DNA of 64,000 nucleotides from NCBI RefSeq assembly GCF_000717875.1, contig NZ_JOCT01000005.1, positions 124,001-188,000 of the forward strand. The letters are read 5' to 3'. The number at the start of each line of letters is the position of its first letter. Positions within the stretch are counted from its first letter, which is position 1. This DNA is from Streptomyces sp. NRRL S-455. Lineage in GTDB: Bacteria > Actinomycetota > Actinomycetes > Streptomycetales > Streptomycetaceae. This document shows, in pieces, positions 51,623 to 60,953 of the stretch. The notes below the pieces were generated by a model. The model worked only from the letters and a program-made list of their open reading frames with translations, did not search any database and was not told the DNA's origin. The translations under genes were made by a program, and so were the position numbers.

Positions 51623-51715
51623 GGAGTCGCCGGCTGCGCCGCCCGGGACCGTCCGGCCGTCTGCGCCTCTCCCTCGGCCACGGCGACACGGGCCGGCCCG
51701 GACACCGCTACGCGG
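51623..51715 (+). pseudogene. remnant of a CitB-type response regulator C-terminus
   Basis: Translation in one frame gives GRLRLSLGHGDTGRPGHRYA, which matches the C-terminus of the regulator next door (GRARLTLKYGDAGRPEHRYV) at 13 of 20 positions, with further weaker similarity upstream. It has no start or upstream domain. It seems to be a decayed copy left by duplication or rearrangement between the regulator and the symporter gene. Confidence 0.6.
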
Positions 51716-51749
51716 AGGTGACGCTGCGGCCGGACGACGAAGGCACCCC

Positions 51750-53342
51750 CTACGCCGCCCCCGCCCCGGTCAGCGACCTCACCTCCGTCTCCGCGTGCTT
51801 GGCCTCGTCCGGCACCTCCGCCGAGGTGACGGTGCCCAGCCACCCGGCGAGAAAGCCCAGCGGGATCGACACGAGCCCCGGGTTCTGCAGCGGGAAGTAC
51901 TGGAAGTCGACGCCCGGGAACAGCGAGTCGGGGCTCCCCGAGACCACCGGCGACAGCACCACGAGCACCACGGCCGGCACCAGACCGCCGTAGACGGACC
52001 ACACGGCGCCGCGGGTCGTGAAGCCGCGCCAGAACAGCGAGTAGAGCAGCACCGGCAGGTTCGCCGAAGCGGCGACGGCGAAGGCGAGGCCCACCAGGAA
52101 CGCCACGTTGAGATCCCGCGCCAGCAGGCCCAGCGCGATCGCCACCACCCCGACCCCGAGGGCGGCGACCCGGGCCACGGCCACCTCGCTGTGAGGCTTG
52201 CCGCGCCGGCGCCGCAGGGACGCGTAGAGATCGTGGGCCACGGAGGCCGAGGACGCGAGAGTGATCCCGGCGACCACGGCGAGAATCGTGGCAAAGGCGA
52301 CGGCGGCGACGATCGCGAAGAGGACCGTTCCGCCCGTCGAACCGGCACCGCCGCCCAGGTCGAGCGCCAGCAGCGGAACCGCCGTGTTCCCGGCCGCGTT
52401 CGACCCGCGCACCGCGTCCGGCCCCAGGATGGCGGCGGCGCCGAACCCGAGCACGATCGTCATCAGGTAGAAGCCGCCGATGAGTCCGACGGCCCAGACG
52501 ACCGAGCGGCGTGCGGCCCGCGCGGTGGGCACGGTGTAGAAGCGGGACAGGATGTGCGGCAGCCCTGCCGTACCCAGCACCAGAGCCAGTCCCAGACTGA
52601 TGAAGTCGAAGCGGGCGGTCCAGTCCCCGCCGTACTTCAGCCCGGGCGCCAGAAACGCCTCCCCGTGACCGCTGCGCTCGGCCGCCGTGAGGAGCAGACG
52701 GTCCAGATCGCCGTGGAAGCGCACGAGGACGAGCACCGTCAGGGCGAGGGTGCCGCCCAGCAGCAGGACCGCCTTGACGATCTGGATCCACGTCGTCGCC
52801 CGCATCCCTCCCAGCGACACATAGATCACCATGAGCGCACCGACACCGATCACGGTCCAGGCCCGCGCCGCCTCACTCGTGCCCCCGAGCAGCAGCGCCA
52901 CCAGGCTGCCCGCGCCGACCATCTGCGCCACCAGGTACAGAACGGAGACGGCGACCGAGGAGGTTCCCGCGGCGACCCGTACCGGTCGTTCCCGCATCCG
53001 CGCCGCCACGACGTCGGCCAGCGTGAACCGGCCGCAGTTGCGGACCAGTTCGGCCACCAGGAACAGCACCACCAGCCAGGCCACGAGGAAACCGACGACA
53101 TACAGCAGCCCGTCGTAGCCGAACAGCGCGATGAGCCCGGTGACGCCCAGGAAGGAGGCGGCCGACATGTAGTCGCCCGCGATGGCGAATCCGTTCTCCA
53201 TGGGCGAGAAGAGCCGCCCGCCCGCGTAGAACTCCTCGGCCGAGCCGCGCCGGTTGCGGCTCACCCAGGTCGTGATCGCCAGCGTGACCGCGACGAACGC
53301 GCTGAACAGCAGGAGCGCCAGAGTCTGGTGTTCCCCCGTCAC
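51750..53342 (-). CDS. sodium/solute symporter (acetate permease ActP-like)
   Basis: 530 residues with about thirteen membrane segments of the SSS family. The sodium/substrate motifs are GRLFSPMENGFAIAGDYMSAASFLG near the start and GTAGLPHILSRFYT (about residue 240). It probably imports acetate or another short carboxylate with Na+ or H+. Its ATG overlaps the stop of the DUF485 gene by 4 bp (ATGA), the usual arrangement of actP with its DUF485 partner. Confidence 0.9.
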   Translation of the reverse strand: MTGEHQTLALLLFSAFVAVTLAITTWVSRNRRGSAEEFYAGGRLFSPMENGFAIAGDYMSAASFLGVTGLIALFGYDGLLYVVGFLVAWLVVLFLVAELVRNCGRFTLADVVAARMRERPVRVAAGTSSVAVSVLYLVAQMVGAGSLVALLLGGTSEAARAWTVIGVGALMVIYVSLGGMRATTWIQIVKAVLLLGGTLALTVLVLVRFHGDLDRLLLTAAERSGHGEAFLAPGLKYGGDWTARFDFISLGLALVLGTAGLPHILSRFYTVPTARAARRSVVWAVGLIGGFYLMTIVLGFGAAAILGPDAVRGSNAAGNTAVPLLALDLGGGAGSTGGTVLFAIVAAVAFATILAVVAGITLASSASVAHDLYASLRRRRGKPHSEVAVARVAALGVGVVAIALGLLARDLNVAFLVGLAFAVAASANLPVLLYSLFWRGFTTRGAVWSVYGGLVPAVVLVVLSPVVSGSPDSLFPGVDFQYFPLQNPGLVSIPLGFLAGWLGTVTSAEVPDEAKHAETEVRSLTGAGAA

Positions 53343-53866
53343 GAGGCACCGCCGTTCATGCCGCGGGTCAGCTCCTGGGTGTCCCAGCGCAGTTCGAGCG
53401 CCGCCCGGTCCCGGCGCAACCGCGCATGCCGCGCGTACCCCCAGGTGAGCAGGAACGTGGTCGCGAACTGCCCGAGCCCCGCCACCATCGCCACGTTCAC
53501 CGACCCGGCCACGGGGCGCGCCATCAGCTCCGGCGCGGTCGTGGCCGCCACGACGTAGCCCACGTACCAGACGAAGAAGGTGACGAAGGCCGGCACCACG
53601 AACCGCCGGTACCGCCGCCGCACGTCCTGGAATGCCGTGCTGCGCTGCACCTCCAGATACACCTCGGACGCCGCGACCCCGGTCTCGCCTTCCCCTCGCG
53701 CCGACGGAATCAGCGCCGCGGGGGCCTCCCCCGCACCGGCCGACTCACCCCAGCCGGAGGCGAGGGCGTCGTACCAGGGATCGTCGTACGTCAGGTGCCC
53801 GGCGTCCTCGCCCGAACTCTCCCGGCCGGTCCCGCCTCTGCGGGGACGGCCCTTGCTTGGCTGCAT
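53339..53866 (-). CDS. DUF485 membrane protein
   Basis: 175 residues. The first 85 are polar; then come the DUF485 signature QRSTAFQDVRRRYRRFVVPAF-like region and two membrane segments (about residues 95-118 and 130-152). It typically accompanies actP-like symporters (YjcH), and its stop overlaps the symporter start. The N-terminal extension is longer than in the enterobacterial family. The ATG at 53864-53866 is favoured; an earlier GTG is possible. Confidence 0.85.
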   Translation of the reverse strand: MQPSKGRPRRGGTGRESSGEDAGHLTYDDPWYDALASGWGESAGAGEAPAALIPSARGEGETGVAASEVYLEVQRSTAFQDVRRRYRRFVVPAFVTFFVWYVGYVVAATTAPELMARPVAGSVNVAMVAGLGQFATTFLLTWGYARHARLRRDRAALELRWDTQELTRGMNGGAS

Positions 53867-54043
53867 GCCCAAGGATGGACAGAACGGGAAGATCCCCGAC
53901 TCTTCTTCCCATCCCTCTTCACCCCATCAGGTGACCCAACCCGCAGGGCCTGCTCAGCACCGGGCTACGAGCAACTCCCGGGCGGCTCCGGGCGTCACCC
54001 GCGTCCCGGGCCCGGTCCGTCCGGCCCGGGCCCGGCGCAGCGG

Positions 54044-56167
54044 CTACGCGTCGATTCGCGACCGGTCCAACGTGGCCGCCGAGTTGGAGATGAACTCCTT
54101 GCGCGGCGCGACGTCGTTGCCCATCAGGAGGTCGAAGACCTGCTCGGCGGCCTCCAGGTCGGAGAGGTTGATCCGGCGCAGGGTGCGGTGGCGCGGGTCC
54201 ATGGTCGTCTCGGCCAGCTGGTCGGCGTCCATCTCACCGAGACCCTTGTAGCGCTGGATCGAGTCCTTGTAGCGGATGCCCTTGCTCTGGAACTCCATGA
54301 GCGTGTCGCGCAGTTCGCGGTCCGAGTACGTGTAGACGTACTTGTCCTGCCCCTTCTTCGGCTGGACGATCTCGATGCGGTGCAACGGCGGCACCGCCGC
54401 GAAGACCCGGCCGGCCTCGACCATGGGCCGCATGTAGCGGTGGAAGAGGGTCAGCAGCAGCGTGCGGATGTGCGAGCCGTCGACGTCGGCGTCGGTCATC
54501 ATGATGATCTTGCCGTAGCGGGCCGTGTCGATGTCGAAGGTCCGGCCCGAGCCGGCTCCTATGACCTGGATGATCGCGCCGCACTCGGCGTTCTTCAGCA
54601 TGTCCGTCACGGACGACTTCTGAACGTTGAGGATCTTGCCCCGGATCGGCAGCAGCGCCTGGAACTCGGAGTTCCGGGCGAGCTTCGCCGTACCGAGCGC
54701 GGAGTCGCCCTCGACGATGAACAGCTCGCTGCGGTCGACGTCGTCGCTGCGGCAGTCGGCGAGCTTGGCCGGCAGCGAGGAGGACTCCAGGGCCGTCTTG
54801 CGGCGCTGCGCGTCCTTGTGCTGCCGGGCGGCGATGCGCGTACGGGCCGCGGCGACGGCCTTCTCCAGCACGACCCGGGCCTGCTGGGCGGCGTCCCGCT
54901 TCGTGGACGTCAGGAACGCCTTGAGTTCCTTGCTGACCACGTTGTTCACGATCCGGCGGGCCGCCGAAGTGCCCAGGACCTCCTTGGTCTGGCCTTCGAA
55001 CTGGGGCTCGGCGAGGCGGACGGTCACGACCGCGGTCAGGCCCTCCAGGGCGTCGTCCTTGACGATGTCGTCCTCGGCGACGCGCAGGAGCTTCTTGGCG
55101 CGCAGCACCTCGTTCATCGTCTTGGCGACAGCTTGCTCGAAACCGGCGACGTGCGTGCCGCCCTTGGGGGTGGCGATGATGTTGACGAACGACCTGAGCG
55201 TCGTGTCGTAGCCCGTCCCCCAGCGCAGCGCGACGTCGACGCCGAGCTCGCGGGTGACCTCGGTGGGCGTCATCTGGCCGTGGTCGTCGAGGACGGGAAC
55301 CGTCTCCTTGAAGGTGCCCTGCCCGGAGAAGCGGAGGACGTCGCAGACCGGCTTGTCGCTCGCCAGGTACTCGCAGAACTCGCTAATACCGCCGTCGAAG
55401 CGGAAGGACTCCTCGCCCTTGCTGCCGCCCTCACCGAGTCCGAACTCGTCGCGGACGACGATGGTCAGGCCGGGCACCAGGAACGCGGTCTGGCGGGCGC
55501 GCTGGTGCAGCGTCTCCAGGGAGAGCTTGGCGTCCTTGAGGAAGATCTGGCGGTCGGCCCAGTACCGCACACGTGTGCCGGTGCGGCTCTTGGGGATCTT
55601 CTTGGCCTTGCGCAGCCCGCCCTTGGCCTCGAACTTGGCGTCCGGGCCGTTCCCGGCGAAGGCACCCGGAACGCCGCGCCGGAAGCTGATGGCGTGGGTG
55701 TGCCCGCCGCGGTCCACCTCGATGTCCAGGCGGGCCGAGAGGGCGTTCACCACGGAGGCGCCCACGCCGTGCAGGCCACCGGAGGCGGCGTACGAGCCGC
55801 CGCCGAACTTGCCGCCGGCGTGCAGCTTGGTCATGACGACCTCGACTCCGGAGAGGCCGGTCTTGGGCTCGACGTCGACCGGGATGCCCCGGCCGTTGTC
55901 CCGGACCTCGACGGACCCGTCGTCCTGCAGAACGACCTCGATGTGGTCGCAGTAGCCGCCCAGGGCCTCGTCGACGGAGTTGTCGATGATCTCCCAGAGG
56001 CAGTGCATCAGGCCACGGCTGTCGGTGGAGCCGATGTACATGCCCGGACGCTTGCGCACGGCCTCGAGCCCCTCGAGGACGAGCAGGTGCCGCGCGGTGT
56101 AGTTGGAACCGTCCCGGTCTGCTCCTGCCAGCAGAGCTGTGGACGGCACGGACGTCTCGGCGGTCAC
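54044..56167 (-). CDS. parE: topoisomerase IV B subunit (ParE)
   Basis: A 707-residue ATPase subunit of topoisomerase IV. The GHKL ATPase domain has EIIDNSVDEALGGYCD (about residues 60-75), DNGRGIPVD and GGLHGVGASVVNALS. The Toprim domain has VEGDSALG (about 448) and MTDADVDGSHI (about 526, DxDxD). The C-terminal part has RYKGLGEMDADQL. It lacks the long GyrB insertions and clusters with the Streptomyces second GyrB-like protein. The GTG start at 56167 has GAGGAG upstream. It works with ParC (41885-44341). Confidence 0.93.
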   Translation of the reverse strand: MTAETSVPSTALLAGADRDGSNYTARHLLVLEGLEAVRKRPGMYIGSTDSRGLMHCLWEIIDNSVDEALGGYCDHIEVVLQDDGSVEVRDNGRGIPVDVEPKTGLSGVEVVMTKLHAGGKFGGGSYAASGGLHGVGASVVNALSARLDIEVDRGGHTHAISFRRGVPGAFAGNGPDAKFEAKGGLRKAKKIPKSRTGTRVRYWADRQIFLKDAKLSLETLHQRARQTAFLVPGLTIVVRDEFGLGEGGSKGEESFRFDGGISEFCEYLASDKPVCDVLRFSGQGTFKETVPVLDDHGQMTPTEVTRELGVDVALRWGTGYDTTLRSFVNIIATPKGGTHVAGFEQAVAKTMNEVLRAKKLLRVAEDDIVKDDALEGLTAVVTVRLAEPQFEGQTKEVLGTSAARRIVNNVVSKELKAFLTSTKRDAAQQARVVLEKAVAAARTRIAARQHKDAQRRKTALESSSLPAKLADCRSDDVDRSELFIVEGDSALGTAKLARNSEFQALLPIRGKILNVQKSSVTDMLKNAECGAIIQVIGAGSGRTFDIDTARYGKIIMMTDADVDGSHIRTLLLTLFHRYMRPMVEAGRVFAAVPPLHRIEIVQPKKGQDKYVYTYSDRELRDTLMEFQSKGIRYKDSIQRYKGLGEMDADQLAETTMDPRHRTLRRINLSDLEAAEQVFDLLMGNDVAPRKEFISNSAATLDRSRIDA

Positions 56168-56609
56168 GCGGTTCGCTCCTCGCTGAATTTCAGATGACGC
56201 CCTCATGGGTAGGGGCGCGGCTTGGGTCACCGGTGAGAGGGTACCGAGGCCTGGTAGAGCCGTTGTAACGCCACCCTCGTCGGAAACTCACACTAGTCCA
56301 CACTCGTATACTTGTTCGATCCCTCGATGGAGTGAAGCACACATCACGTTCCCTTCCAGGCATGAACCATTTAGGCTCCGGGCACGTCCTCATGAACAAC
56401 CGGCAACCCAGCCGGGAGGACCGACCACCCGATACACCGCGAAGCCCCGTAAGACACATAGACACGCAATACGGCACATTCGCCGCCAACCGGCAGCAGA
56501 CAGCCACCTGGGAGAGATTTTTTCAAGGGAAAGCCACGAGCGGGAACGTTTGGGGCTGGTTGGATGTTGACCCTGGTACGACAGCTCGTCGAGCTAGAGA
56601 AGAGGCGAC
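56168..56609. other. 442-bp divergent intergenic region
   Basis: Separates parE and the DUF7455 gene. It has AT-rich stretches with TATACT at 56307-56312, a possible -10 element. A perfect 13-bp palindrome AGCTCG-T-CGAGCT lies at 56583-56595, 15 bp before the DUF7455 start. No gene with coding character is seen. Confidence 0.45.
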
Positions 56610-56840
56610 GTGACTACTGTTCTGACCCCCGCGAGCCCGTTGACGGCCGCCGATCGCTGCGACCGCTGCGGCGCCCAGGCATACCTGCGCGTCGTCCTGC
56701 TCAGCGGCGGAGAACTGCTCTTCTGCGCCCACCACGGTCGCAAGTTCGAGCCGGAACTCAAGAAGATCGCCGCTGAGATACAGGACGAGACGGAGCGGCT
56801 GACGTCCGCTCCCGCGACTGCCTCCGAAGAAGAGCGCTGA
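56610..56840 (+). CDS. DUF7455 small zinc-ribbon protein
   Basis: A 76-residue protein with a Cys4/His-type ribbon: DRCDRCGAQAYLRVVLLSGG, then FCAHHGRKFEPELKKIA. It resembles the small actinobacterial DUF7455 proteins, of unknown function and possibly nucleic-acid binding. The GTG start at 56610 follows AGAGGCGAC. It is a single gene between parE and the protease with its own terminator. Confidence 0.85.
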   Translation: MTTVLTPASPLTAADRCDRCGAQAYLRVVLLSGGELLFCAHHGRKFEPELKKIAAEIQDETERLTSAPATASEEER

Positions 56841-56881
56841 CACTCGCGTCCGACGACGAGCAGCCCGGCACAGGCCGGTGA

Positions 56882-56919
56882 ACGGGCGGCTGCCTCTGAC
56901 AGCAGAGGCAGCCGCCCGT
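56882..56919. terminator. strong hairpin terminator
   Basis: A perfect 17-bp stem with a 4-nt loop (ACAG), between the convergent stops at 56840 and 56972; it can serve both genes. Confidence 0.9.
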
Positions 56920-56971
56920 CCTCGTCCCAGGGCCTGCTCAGGCTTCGCCGCGGGCCCGCGCACTCACGCAC

Positions 56972-57808
56972 TCACCCCCGCGACCAGCCGAGCGTGCGCA
57001 TGAGATCGGACACTCGCACGTAGACCCCCGGCTTGCCGGCCCGCCCGCAGCCGATACCCCAGGACACCAGCCCGATCAACCGCCCCTGAGCCACCAGCGG
57101 CCCTCCGCTGTCGCCCTGGCAGGCGTCCCGGCCGCCGTCCGTCTCCCCGGCACACAGCATGCTCCCGGCGTCGTAACCGCCGTCGGCACCTCCCGGATAG
57201 GCGTCCTCGCAGAGAGCGTCGGGGAGCACGCGCACCCGTGCCGCCCGCAGGCTGTTGGGGTAGTAGCCGGCCCCTGTGGTGTCGCCCCATCCGTACACCG
57301 TCGCGACCCCGCCCACCGCGTACGCGGGGTCACCTCCGGCCGCCATCCCTATGACGGAGCCGGCGGGGAGGGGTTCGGCCAGGGTCAGTACGGCGAAGTC
57401 GCCGACGTTGCTGACACCGTCGTACGCCGGATTCACCCAGACGTACCGCACGGCGACCTCCAGGCCGTCATCGTCCGAGAGCAGATTCGTGCGGCCGGCT
57501 ATGACCTTGAGGTCGCGTACGCGCTTCAGTGGCCCGCCCAGCACCTCCTCGCTCAGGCAGTGGGCCGCAGTGAGCACGGTGCTGCGGCCGACCGCGACAC
57601 CGCCGCAGAACTGCCCCGCACGCGTACCGCCGAACCGGTTACGGCTGGACACGGCCACCGTCCACGGACTGTCCGACGCTTCGACGGGGAAACCTCCTAT
57701 GACCACACGGTCGGCGGCCACAGCGAGGGTGGAATGCGCTGACAGTGCGGATACCGCAGCCGCCAGAACCAGCGGCCGGGCCAGGGCTCGGACCAAGCGA
57801 CGACGCAT
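56972..57808 (-). CDS. secreted trypsin-like serine protease
   Basis: 278 residues with a signal peptide (about 1-32), a short propeptide-like stretch and an S1 trypsin domain. The catalytic triad is visible: His in LTAAHC, Asp in GDFAVLTL and Ser in QGDSGGP. The Asp at the base of the specificity pocket is in GRDACQGDSGG, which predicts cleavage after Arg or Lys. Cysteines pair as in trypsins. The ATG at 57806-57808 is chosen because GAGGAG lies at the right distance; a GTG two codons earlier overlaps that site. Confidence 0.9.
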   Translation of the reverse strand: MRRRLVRALARPLVLAAAVSALSAHSTLAVAADRVVIGGFPVEASDSPWTVAVSSRNRFGGTRAGQFCGGVAVGRSTVLTAAHCLSEEVLGGPLKRVRDLKVIAGRTNLLSDDDGLEVAVRYVWVNPAYDGVSNVGDFAVLTLAEPLPAGSVIGMAAGGDPAYAVGGVATVYGWGDTTGAGYYPNSLRAARVRVLPDALCEDAYPGGADGGYDAGSMLCAGETDGGRDACQGDSGGPLVAQGRLIGLVSWGIGCGRAGKPGVYVRVSDLMRTLGWSRG

Positions 57809-57890
57809 ACGCACTCCTCACTCCATGGTGTCGGTGAGACACCCAGAGTGATTCACCCCGCGACACCCCGCACCCGCGGTGAGGCAGGCA

Positions 57891-57930
57891 CGCGGAAGGC
57901 CCGGTCCTTGAGGGGACCGGGCCTTCCGCG
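57891..57930. terminator. strong hairpin terminator after hrdB
   Basis: A perfect 17-bp stem CGCGGAAGGCCCGGTCC and complement with a 6-nt loop (TTGAGG), 16 bp beyond the hrdB stop. Confidence 0.9.
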
Positions 57931-57945
57931 TCGTGCGACTCGAAC

Positions 57946-59478
57946 TCAGTCGAGGTAGTCGCGCAGTACCTGAGAACGGGACGGGTGGCGCAGCTTCGAC
58001 ATGGTCTTGGACTCGATCTGGCGGATCCGCTCGCGCGTGACGCCGTACACCTTGCCGATCTCGTCGAGGGTCTTCGGCTGGCCATCGGTGAGACCGAAGC
58101 GCATGGAGACGACACCGGCCTCGCGCTCGGACAGGGTGTCCAGGACGGAGTGCAGCTGCTCCTGGAGGAGCGTGAAGCTGACCGCGTCGGCCGGGACGAC
58201 CGCCTCGGAGTCCTCGATGAGGTCACCGAACTCGCTGTCGCCGTCCTCGCCGAGCGGGGTGTGCAGCGAGATGGGCTCGCGGCCGTACTTCTGGACCTCG
58301 ATGACCTTCTCCGGGGTCATGTCGAGCTCCTTGGCCAGCTCCTCCGGGGTGGGCTCGCGGCCCAGGTCCTGGAGCATCTGGCGCTGCACGCGCGCGAGCT
58401 TGTTGATGACCTCGACCATGTGCACCGGGATACGGATGGTGCGGGCCTGGTCGGCCATGGCGCGGGTGATGGCCTGACGGATCCACCAGGTGGCGTACGT
58501 GGAGAACTTGTAGCCCTTGGTGTAGTCGAACTTCTCGACCGCGCGGATCAGACCGAGGTTACCCTCCTGGATGAGGTCCAGGAAGAGCATGCCGCGGCCG
58601 GTGTAACGCTTGGCCAGGGAGACCACCAGACGGAGGTTGGCCTCCAGGAGGTGGTTCTTCGCGCGGCGGCCGTCCTCGGCGATGATCTCCAGCTCACGCT
58701 TCAGCTTCGGCGCCAGCTTGTCGGCGTTGGACAGCTTGTCCTCGGCGAACAGACCCGCCTCGATGCGCTTGGCGAGCTCGACTTCCTGCTCGGCGTTGAG
58801 CAGGGGGACCTTGCCGATCTGCTTGAGGTAGTCCTTGACCGGGTCGGCGGTGGCACCGGCGGCGGCGACCTGCTGGGCAGGCGCGTCGTCCTCGTCCTCG
58901 TCGGACAGTACGAAGCCCGCGTTCTCGGTGCCCTCGGGCTCCTCGCCGGTCTTGCCGGGAGCGGCCTCCTCGAGCACCTCCTCCTCGATAAGCTCGACGT
59001 CGTCCTTCTTGGCGCTGGTCTTCTTGGCGGCCGCCTTCTTGGCAGGAGCCTTCTTCGCGGCCGCCTTCTTGGCGGTCGTCTTCTTGGCGGCTGCCTTCTT
59101 GGCGGGCGCCTCCTCCTCAGCGGCGGGCTCGGTGGCGGGCGCCGTCGGCGTGGCGGCGGCCTTCCTCGTGGTCACCGCCTTGGCCGCGACCGTCTTGGTG
59201 GCGGTGCGCTTGGCGGGACTCTTCGCTGCGACGCTCTTTCGGGTGCGCTTGGGCTCTGCGGCACTGACCATCAGCGTCACACCCTCTTCCTCGAGGATCT
59301 GGTTGAGGCTGCGCAGTACGTTCTTCCACTGAGTGGCCGGAATCTGGTCAGCTTCGAAGGCCCGACGCACGTCATCGCCGGCGATCTGCCCCTCAGCCTT
59401 TCCCCGCTCAATGAGCGCCATGACAGAGACGGACTCGGCGATCTCCGGCGGGAGCGTACGGGATGTGCTGGCCGACAC
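57946..59478 (-). CDS. hrdB: principal sigma factor HrdB
   Basis: A 510-residue RpoD-type sigma factor that directs most housekeeping transcription. The N-terminal region 1.1 starts [14 protein letters not shown]. An Ala/Lys-rich insert with repeated AAKK units (about residues 130-165) and an acidic stretch follow, then regions 1.2 to 4.2. These include [32 protein letters not shown] and the region 4.2 helix [13 protein letters not shown]. The GTG start at 59478 with GAGAGG upstream matches S. coelicolor HrdB. The upstream region also has GGGAAT at 59614-59619 (minus strand), a possible -35 element of a sigma-R promoter known for hrdB, but its -10 element is imperfect. Confidence 0.97.
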   Translation of the reverse strand: MSASTSRTLPPEIAESVSVMALIERGKAEGQIAGDDVRRAFEADQIPATQWKNVLRSLNQILEEEGVTLMVSAAEPKRTRKSVAAKSPAKRTATKTVAAKAVTTRKAAATPTAPATEPAAEEEAPAKKAAAKKTTAKKAAAKKAPAKKAAAKKTSAKKDDVELIEEEVLEEAAPGKTGEEPEGTENAGFVLSDEDEDDAPAQQVAAAGATADPVKDYLKQIGKVPLLNAEQEVELAKRIEAGLFAEDKLSNADKLAPKLKRELEIIAEDGRRAKNHLLEANLRLVVSLAKRYTGRGMLFLDLIQEGNLGLIRAVEKFDYTKGYKFSTYATWWIRQAITRAMADQARTIRIPVHMVEVINKLARVQRQMLQDLGREPTPEELAKELDMTPEKVIEVQKYGREPISLHTPLGEDGDSEFGDLIEDSEAVVPADAVSFTLLQEQLHSVLDTLSEREAGVVSMRFGLTDGQPKTLDEIGKVYGVTRERIRQIESKTMSKLRHPSRSQVLRDYLD

Positions 59479-59786
59479 GAACAACCTCTCGGAACGTTGG
59501 AAAACGGCTTCCGGCACCGTCCACAGTGGACAGGAGCCGACCGCCGGCTTGGGGATGGGCCGACGGCGCGGGCGGGGGCCGGGAAGATGCACAGCGCCGT
59601 GAACGGCGTCCGTATTCCCTCCGCGGCTGTCACCTCTTAGGTCATCGCGTTCTTCCCAGGAGCGTTACGCCCATTTCGCGTGGCCCGAGTCACACCCCGT
59701 AGGCGAACAAAGCTGCTCAAATCCTGACATACCAGGTCACTCCGTGTCGCGACCTGGTCGCTGTAACGGAACTGCGGCCCTTCGCG

Positions 59787-59831
59787 CCGTCGGACCCCGC
59801 GGGATCCGAGGATCCCCGCGGGGTCCGACGG
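59787..59831 (-). terminator. long hairpin between the FadR-type regulator and hrdB
   Basis: A perfect 17-bp outer stem CCGTCGGACCCCGCGGG with an inner GATCC pairing (one bulged base). It follows the stop of the regulator by 74 bp on the minus strand and isolates it from hrdB. Confidence 0.8.
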
Positions 59832-59904
59832 GAGGCGGATCACCGGGCGGGCACTGCCACAGGAGGGGGGTGGCAGGCCCGGCCGCGCCGCCCGTGGAAC
59901 GCGG

Positions 59905-60792
59905 TCAGTGCTCGCGCGGAGCGGGCACCACGCGTTCCACTTCGGGGTGGACCGTGAGAAGTTGCCGCATCGCCGCCTCGGCCGCGGCACCGTCACCCGC
60001 GGCCAGGGCGTCACAGATGCAGCCGTGGTGTGCCAGCGACGTCTCGTTCGGCCGGTCACAGCCCGCGACCGGTCCGCCCGAGACCTGGAGAGCCGCGGAC
60101 ACGATCCCGGACAGGTGCTCCAGCATGCGGTTGCCGGCGACCTGGATGAGCAGCGAGTGGAACTCGGAGTCCGCACGGGAGAAGGTGAGCGCGTCACCCT
60201 GGGCCATGGCGTGTCCCATGATCTCGACCATGTCCGTCAGGCGCTGCTGCACATCCTCCCGCCCGTGCCCGGCGGCGAGTCGGGCGGCGAGGGGCTCGAT
60301 CGTCCAGCGCAGCTCGCTCAGCTCGCGCCGCTGGTCGTCGCGCTGCGGCCCGAAGGCACGCCACTCGATGATGTCCGGATCGAGGAGGTTCCAGTCGCTG
60401 ACGGGCCGTACGCGCGTGCCGACGTTCGGGCGGGCGCTCACCAGACCCTTGGCCTCCAGGACGCGGAGCGACTCGCGGACGACGGTGCGGGAGACCTCGA
60501 AACGCTGCCCGATCTCCTCGGGCACCAGCGGACGGTCGGCGCCCAGGTCGCCGGAGACGATCATCTGCCCCAGCTGCTGTACGAGTTGGCCGTGCAGTCC
60601 GCGTCCGCGGCTTCCCGCGGCGCGCCGGCCCACACGGCCCAGCTCGGGGTCCCCGCCGTCCCAGGCAGGGGCCCCGACGCGGTCGACGGCGGGCGCCTCG
60701 GCGTAGGGGTAGCGGTCGAGTTCGCCCGGGCTCGCGAGGCCGGAGTCAGCGGAGCGGGCGGCGGTCATCATGGTGTGCGCAAGGGTACTCAC
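59905..60792 (-). CDS. FadR-type GntR transcriptional regulator
   Basis: A 295-residue regulator. The first 75 residues are polar. The winged helix-turn-helix (about 78-140) has RFEVSRTVVRESLRVLEAKGLVSARPNVGT, in part. The FCD domain (about 160-285) has Asp/His residues (FHSLLIQVAGN, HHGCICDALAAGD) that fit a metal or acid ligand site. The effector is unknown; relatives near hrdB are conserved in Streptomyces. The GTG at 60792 with AAGGAT upstream is favoured. It is not the same as the GntR regulator at 36755. Confidence 0.87.
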   Translation of the reverse strand: MSTLAHTMMTAARSADSGLASPGELDRYPYAEAPAVDRVGAPAWDGGDPELGRVGRRAAGSRGRGLHGQLVQQLGQMIVSGDLGADRPLVPEEIGQRFEVSRTVVRESLRVLEAKGLVSARPNVGTRVRPVSDWNLLDPDIIEWRAFGPQRDDQRRELSELRWTIEPLAARLAAGHGREDVQQRLTDMVEIMGHAMAQGDALTFSRADSEFHSLLIQVAGNRMLEHLSGIVSAALQVSGGPVAGCDRPNETSLAHHGCICDALAAGDGAAAEAAMRQLLTVHPEVERVVPAPREH

Positions 60793-60953
60793 GCATCCTT
60801 TGTCGGCGCCGTCTCCAACTCCCTTGAGGTCTTTGGTGAAAAGCACACGAAAGGGTGATCGCTCACCCCGTCGCAATTGACGCCTTATCGGAAAGAAATG
60901 GGCGTTCTGCGGGGAGTTGTGGGCAGGGCCGGACGAAGCGTTACGGACAGTCG

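Noticed and set aside
59588..59619. A second sigma-R promoter upstream of hrdB
   Set aside because: GGGAAT is present and hrdB has such a promoter in S. coelicolor, but at the 18-bp spacing the -10 element reads GCT and not GTT, so it was mentioned only in the hrdB entry.
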